From contig OX327690.1 of NCBI GenBank assembly GCA_946807835.1, positions 13,984,501 through 14,048,500 of the forward strand: a DNA stretch of 64,000 bases, in the 5' to 3' direction. Positions 58,137-64,000 of this stretch are shown here, one piece after another. How positions within the stretch are numbered: position 1 is the first letter of the stretch; each line of letters starts with the position of its first letter. Under the pieces are notes generated by a model. That model was not told the DNA's origin. It saw nothing but the letters and a program-made list of their open reading frames with translations, and made no database searches. The position numbers were made by a program, and so were the translations under genes. The stretch comes from Ailanthus altissimus. Lineage: Eukaryota > Streptophyta > Magnoliopsida > Sapindales > Simaroubaceae.

Positions 58137-59047
58137 TATACATCATTAGTTGGTTGTCCACCTTGTTTATCATGTTTTCAGCCAACAAATCTCAAAACAT
58201 ATCTAGTCGTAAGTCTAGCAACTTTGGAGATGACTTGGCTTCTAGGAGTAGCTTAACCTAAGAAATGAAAGCGAGGTGCTCGAGAGGGTAGAGAACTCTA
58301 ATTAATTGTTAAGGGACCTAAATAAAGAAAGGATGTTAAGGTGGAATTGTTTAAGGACTCCAATGACTCAAAGTGGACAACCAACATAGGGAAGGGCAAT
58401 TCAGAAGTATTGACTAGTACACCTAATAAGTCTTTGGTTAGCTGAGTAGGCTAAAGAAAAAGAAAATGTTTTCCCTTAGACTAATGAGGAGGTGTCATTT
58501 AAGTTGGACTGCTCAATCCGCCATTATTTAAGTATGAAGCAAAATGACTTAGATTTATGAGGGACAAGGTAAATATCAAGTAATATTACACTAAAGGTGC
58601 CTTGTGAGGACAAATATGCTAGTGCATCACTGGTTAGAGAGGTGGCTCTTAATTTTGTTTATTTCAAATTAAGGTTAAGATTACCTTTTCATATGCTCAC
58701 CCATTTTAAGTTGGCACCCTATTGATAGGCTTAATTGGGTGTAATATTTTGATCTCCCTAAGTTTAATATTTGCTAAATTAACTTGTAATATTTTGATCT
58801 CCCTAATTTTAATATTTGCTAAATTAACTTCTTATAATTGGTCATTTATGCACATTTTTATTGATTTGTAGGTTTAAAGACAATTAGAGTGCAAACGGAG
58901 GGAATCAAACGCAACTAATGTAAGGGCTCGCATTATAGCACCCAATGCCATAACATTGGAACTAAATGCCACAACATTGAAGTTAATAGACCTAATGTTA
59001 CATTATTGGATCCCAATGCCATGACATTAAGGCTTGGGTGGCAAAGT
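58137..59047. other. Spacer between A4 and A5, possibly old LTR sequence
   Basis: No gene. Has a 45-bp tandem duplication at 58740-58829 and, at 58920-59035, four variants of AATGCCATAACATTGG with CAATG/CATTG inverted arms, reminiscent of the paired words in other retrotransposon U3 regions here. Confidence 0.4.
58740..58829 (+). repeat. 45-bp tandem duplication
   Basis: Units 58740-58784 and 58785-58829 differ by a single base. Unit begins TGTAATATTTTGATCTCCCT. Confidence 0.9.
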
Positions 59048-61262
59048 TGTTAGGGTCGGTGCTTACGTGCCATCCTTGAATGTACACATACTTGTGTATT
59101 TATACAAGTGTACATTCCCATTAAATCACTAATACCCATTAATATGGTACCATGCAATGTAACGTTATAGACATTGTATGATCTGAAGGTGTTCAGATCA
59201 GATCTAAAGGAGTTTAGATAAGGGCTCATAGTTAGCCACACTGAGAGATATAAATGCTAAATGTTAGCACAACTAAGTGTTAGTTGGTTATAATACTCAA
59301 TAGATTCAAGAGTTGGAGCCTTGTCTGTAATGGGACATAGATCTGGGAATATACTAGTAACTGTATAGTTACAAGAGTTGTAATCAGGGCCAAGAAATGC
59401 TAGTTGCGCAAGTATGTTCTCGAATAATTTTTCCTAATCTATTTCTGCTGATGCAGGTCTGTTAGTAGATACCTTTATACATAGATCAGTATATGTCATA
59501 CCTATAGGGTATAGATAGTCGTTCCTAGCCGACTGTGAACTTAGAGCTCGTATTGACATATGGGTATCTAGTTAGGGTGGATATGAGACAGACTCACAAG
59601 GGCCTCCGATAGACATCCTATATAAGCAGTCAACGAAGGGTCCTCTTGAACTGAATAGTATATATGGTCCTTTGACTTGAGTGCCATGGTGGGCTTGTAA
59701 GTGATCCACCATGCTTTGGTTTCACGAATATCACAGACCTTTCATGGTGTAACCACTGGTGTCACTGGGTATGGTCCGATGCTTATAGAGTTCAGTGTGT
59801 ATATATATAGGATCTGTCAGCTCGTATAGGGAGTTCGATATCCAAATGCTTCGAGATTATATCTCGAAAAGTCTTGTAGCCACAAGCATTAATCCCGGGA
59901 AAGAGTTCCGTCAGGGTAGAACAATATAGCAAAGGAGTTTGCGCATATTTTTCGGTAGAACAATATAGCAAAGGAGTTTGCGAATATTTTTCAGTGAGAT
60001 ACAAGTTTAGAGATAAGACATGGATGAGCACTAGGGGATTTGACGGTGATAATCTATATCCTCGCACATCTAGGATATCATGATGGAAGGACTATACGTA
60101 TGCATTGTAACCTCAACTTGTATGGTTCAACACGCTGATTTGTAATATCCGTGATGTGTGCGTGGGGCATTACTCACGGACTCATGGAATAGGTCCATTT
60201 GAAGAATCAGGCGTAGGACCTAAGCAGTCCCGCGATATGGAGTGTACTCGTTGTGTACTGGGGCAGCGTACCGGATTAAAGTGTTTAATCTAGTAATATT
60301 CAGCAATACCATGGGAATATATGCGAGTCTGTATTTAAGTGTTAAGTACAACAATTAGTCAATAATTGTTATTTACTAATTGTATAATAACACGTGGCAC
60401 ATTGTGGACCTTTGGTTGAGTTTACCCAAGTGCTGGTTTGGTGAGACCCATTAGGGGATAAACTTGGTAACTATTCATAAGGGGCAAAATGAATATTTTG
60501 CACTTTGATTATTTAATTGTTAAATAATCAAAATATCTCTCTTATTATATTATATATTATTATATTTTATTATTTTATTATATTATATTTTGGGTGCCAA
60601 ATAGTTGGCACCCATTAGTATTATTTTATTATTATTATTATATAATATATTATATAAATTTTTTAATATATATATTAGATATATATAAAGAAAGAGAGAT
60701 GAGAAAATGAGTGAATGTGTGTGTTTTTGTGTTGCGGGAGAGAAAAGGAAATGAAGAAGAAATGGAGAAGAGAAAAGAAAGAAGAAAACTGAAGGAGAAG
60801 AAGAAAAAAAAAAGAGAAAAAAATAAAAAAGGGAAAAATGAAGTTGTTTTATTTTTCTCTATGCTTTCAATTGAAGCAATAGTGGATTGCTTTAAATTCT
60901 CTATTTCTTATCATTTTGGAGAAAATGATGAAAAACAGACACCTAACCATTTTGAGGATTAAGAGTTAATCCCGTGCTGACTATAGGGCTGTTGTTTTAG
61001 CTCACAAAGCCTACTGTGTTGGTGACTAGAACTATCCACGAGTTGGTCTCTATATGAACTCCGAGGAAATACGTGTATAACGTTATACATTAAGGTGAGT
61101 TCTTTATACCACTAATATATTAATGTGATTAATATATTTATTTATTGTGTTTATTGTATAATTTATACTTCTACCGCGTTAGAATATATATGTGATACAT
61201 ATTTAGGAAATAGACACAATTGCACATGCATACACTCATATGTATTAGATCCTACGGCAACA
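59048..61262 (+). repeat. Family-A solo-LTR-like element, copy A5
   Basis: Starts TGTTAGGGTCGGTGCTTACG, ends CTACGGCAACA, 2215 bp. Perfect 5-bp target duplication AAAGT (59043-59047 and 61263-61267). Conserved core near 59560-60260. An A/G-only run near 60740-60840 produces a Lys/Glu-rich ORF that is not considered a gene. Confidence 0.85.
59915..59992 (+). repeat. 39-bp tandem duplication in copy A5
   Basis: Units 59915-59953 and 59954-59992 differ by one base; unit begins GGTAGAACAATATAGCAAAG. Other family-A copies carry this segment once. Confidence 0.9.
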
Positions 61263-62301
61263 AAAGTTTCACTAAATGAAGAAAAATTTGACTTCCTTAG
61301 GTCCAAGCACAACCCTAATTCGGTGACCCTACCAATATATTTGCCTTAAACTTATGATTAAATAGAGAGCAACTTGGGATAGATTCAAAAAATCTCTATT
61401 ATTAAGTTTGGACGAAGGATTCGAGGGTCTGTATGAGAGAATTCTACATCAACCACAAAATAGGGGATTTCTTCATCTTTCTATATTTATAGTTTATTTA
61501 ATACATATCTCATTCTCATGCTTGTTTACTTTTATTCCAGAACTCTTTTTTTCTTATCATGGTTTAATATCATATAACTAAGATTATAATCTAAACTTAA
61601 TATATAGTTTGGATTGACTATTTATCTTTATTCATTATGCCATAATTGAATTGTTCAATCTGTTGTATGCTTAATGCTTCTAATTACTTATTGATGCTAT
61701 AATAGCTTAGTATAAATGCACATTATTGTATCAAGTAATATAGGAGTTACGTCTAGCTATCCTTCCTATAGAGACTATAAGATGTAATTCTTCAATAAAT
61801 TATTAAAATTTTGTATACTCAACTTTTATTTAGAGAAATCTAAAATTTGAAACTTAATTAATTAACCTAATTTTATCAAATTAAATTAAACCTAAATAGC
61901 AAACATATAAAAAAATAAATTCACTAATTGATAATAATCTAAGGTTTAGACTTATCCTCTAGCATTTCATTTGATTCATTAACCTTCTTAGTTAATCCCT
62001 TATTACAAATTGATTGACTTAGACATTAATCTCATCACAAGCTTCTGTCGATTATCAAGTGACTATATTACGCATTCTAACAACTATCTACATGTCTATG
62101 GTAATCAGAATAGAATGTAATTCATTAAGATTAAATCTAAATCATACTATACATTCTATCTAAGTATATGTCTATCCTATATAGAATTCATAATTGTTAC
62201 CTTATGATCATGCATCAAACTATTAAAAGCTAAACACATGAATCCCTTTTTCAAGTTCATTGTGGTTCCTTAATCATGCAAAATATTTGCCAGATATAAT
62301 G
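61263..62301. other. AT-rich spacer between A5 and A6
   Basis: No gene, LTR end or TIR recognised. Confidence 0.5.
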
Positions 62302-64000
62302 TGTTGGGACTTGTGTTCATGTGACATCCCATTGTTATATGAATATTTTATTTTATAATATTTATCTAGTTCATTATCTGTTAAATCACTAATTACTATT
62401 ATTAAATGGTTCAATGATTGTGACGTTATAGACATTATATGATCTGAAAGAGTTTAGATTTGGTCTAAAGAAGTTTAGATCAATGCTAAGAGTTAACATC
62501 ACTGAAAACTATAAATGCTAAAGGGTTACCGTGTTATACTAATCAGTGAAGTTTAAGTGTTAGAATCTTGTCTATGACGGTACAAAGACCTAAGAATACA
62601 TTAGTAATAACATAGTTGCAAGAGTTGCAATAGGGGCTAAGAACTGTTATTTTGTAAGTCTATTCTCAAATTATATGTTCCTAGTCTTAATTCACCGATG
62701 CTGGTCTATGTAAAAGGATTTCACTGTTAGACCAGTGTATACTATACCTAAATAGTCTAGATGGTTATTCTTAGCTGACCATGGGCTTACTAAAAATTTG
62801 TATAGCATACAGGTGTTCAATAAGGACTGAATACTGATGTCCTTACTAAACAGACTCAATGAGGACCTCAATAAACATCCCATAAAGCCGTCAATGAAAG
62901 ATCCTCTCGAGTTGAGTTATATATATGGTCATTTGACCTGAGTACCATGATGAACTTATAAGTAATCCATCATACTTTGGTTCCACGCATGTCACAGACC
63001 TTTCATGGTGTAACCACTAGGTGTCGCTGGGTATGGTCCGATGTTTATGAAGTTCGGTGTGTACAGATATGAAATCCGTCAGCTCACATGGATGGATTAT
63101 ATATATCTAGAGGCTCAAAGACTGTATCTTAGAAAGTCTTATGGCTATAAGCAACAAACCTAGGAAAAGAGTTTCTTACAAGGTTAAACAATATTGTAAA
63201 AGTGTTTGCATATATTATTTATTAAGATACGTGTCTAGAGATAAGTTCACGGATGAGTGAACTTATTCCTACTCTTCTAGGATATGATTGGAGGAAGGAT
63301 TATACGTATGTGCTATGACCTCAACTTGTATGGTCTACTGCATTGATTTGTAATATCCGTGACATGTGCGTGGGGTATCGATCACGGACTTACATAATAG
63401 TTCTGTTTGACAAATCAGGAGTGAACCTAAAGAGTCCTGCAATATGAAGTGTACTCGTTGTGCACTGGGGCAACATAACGGATTGAATAGTTCAATCCAG
63501 AAAATCCTAGCAGACCGGACATTTTCTTCGGTTTCCCTCCGGTCATGCACGTGTCAAAACTAAAGAGTTGAGTACATCAATTAGTTAACAATTAATTGTT
63601 GACCAATGGGATGTTGACACATAGCATATATGGGCCAATTATTGTTTGATTTAAAAATTACCAAAATGACCTTATTTATTTGACAAATAATAATAATAAT
63701 ATATGATATTATTATTTAAATTGAAATCAAACAATTAATTTTTTATTTAAATTGGCATGTGTTTCTTTTATGATTTAATATGATTAAATCATTTGTTTAA
63801 TATTTATTAAATGATAAGATAAGTATAAATGGGTGACATTTGTTAATGGTAGGCCTTAGGATGTTTCTTAATGATGAGAAAGTGTTTTCTTATTTGGCCT
63901 AAATTAAGGCTAAGTTCATTTAAATGATATTCCATTTTGTTTTGTTTTAATTTGGTTTATTGTAAGATAATAATATATAAAAACTAATGGCAAACATAAT
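62302..64000 (+). repeat. Family-A solo-LTR-like element, copy A6 (cut by window edge)
   Basis: Starts TGTTGGGACTTGTGTTCATG and follows the other copies through the conserved core (62930-63480, including ATGGTCCGATG-type text). The right end, expected roughly 0.5 kb past the window, is not visible. Left flank TAATG. Confidence 0.75.

Noticed and set aside
60711..60962. Lys/Glu-rich frame (83 codons)
   Set aside because: Produced by an A/G-only run inside family-A copy A5; no similarity pattern and absent from the other copies.
55914..61262. Copies A4 and A5 as the two LTRs of one retrotransposon with 911 bp between
   Set aside because: Each copy has its own flank duplication (TGTAC/TATAC and AAAGT/AAAGT) and no PBS or PPT lies in between.
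1..64000. CRISPR arrays, rRNA or complete tRNA genes
   Set aside because: No regularly spaced identical repeats, no rRNA text and no full cloverleaf with both pol III boxes was seen; the sequence is a plant nuclear type.

Overview
This window is nuclear DNA of a flowering plant, almost certainly a eudicot. The evidence is a tandem family of intronless berberine-bridge-enzyme-like (BBE-like) FAD oxidoreductase genes set in AT-rich sequence full of plant-type retrotransposons, Mutator-like elements (MULEs) and hAT-type MITEs. I cannot name the species. The only genes with clean, long reading frames are the BBE-like genes. Nearly everything else recognisable is transposon, most of it decayed.

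Layout. 1-1524 (minus): BBE-like gene 1, open but cut by the window's left edge. About 1.4 kb upstream of its start, 2893-6720 (minus) is a truncated Ty1/copia element. 6721-8705 has no recognisable gene. 8706-18251 is a nest: a small non-autonomous LTR retrotransposon (family B, minus, 10894-18251) carries two inserted copies of a ~2 kb family-A solo-LTR-like element, and a third family-A copy lies 29 bp to its left. 18252-19480 is non-repetitive and looks like the 5' part of a host gene. About 19.5-27.4 kb is a MULE with a decayed transposase (plus) and a convergent DUF1985/ULP1-type cysteine protease gene (minus). 28015-28321 is a hAT-type MITE. 29.8-35.5 kb holds a gag relic and a full-length but heavily mutated Ty1/copia element (plus). 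36033-36771 and 38842-39820 are family-B solo LTRs with perfect 5-bp target duplications. 40.4-41.25 kb is a Ty3/gypsy integrase relic.

42831-44432 (minus) is the complete BBE-like gene 2. 45873-47519 (minus) is BBE-like gene 3, full length apart from one premature TAG at a normally Trp codon. 49298-52982 is a second MULE with terminal inverted repeats and an imperfect 9-bp target duplication. 53019-53710 is a hAT-type MITE. 55914-64000 holds three more family-A copies.

How it fits together: gene 1 and gene 2 are close paralogues with recognisably homologous promoters containing W-box cores, now about 41 kb apart because the interval filled with transposons. Gene 3 is a more diverged neighbour. 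The products should be secreted, bicovalently flavinylated oxidases of specialised metabolism or defence (substrates unknown). Target duplications, read by eye, give a relative insertion order in the nested region. Every assignment rests on reading motifs by eye; no database search was run.
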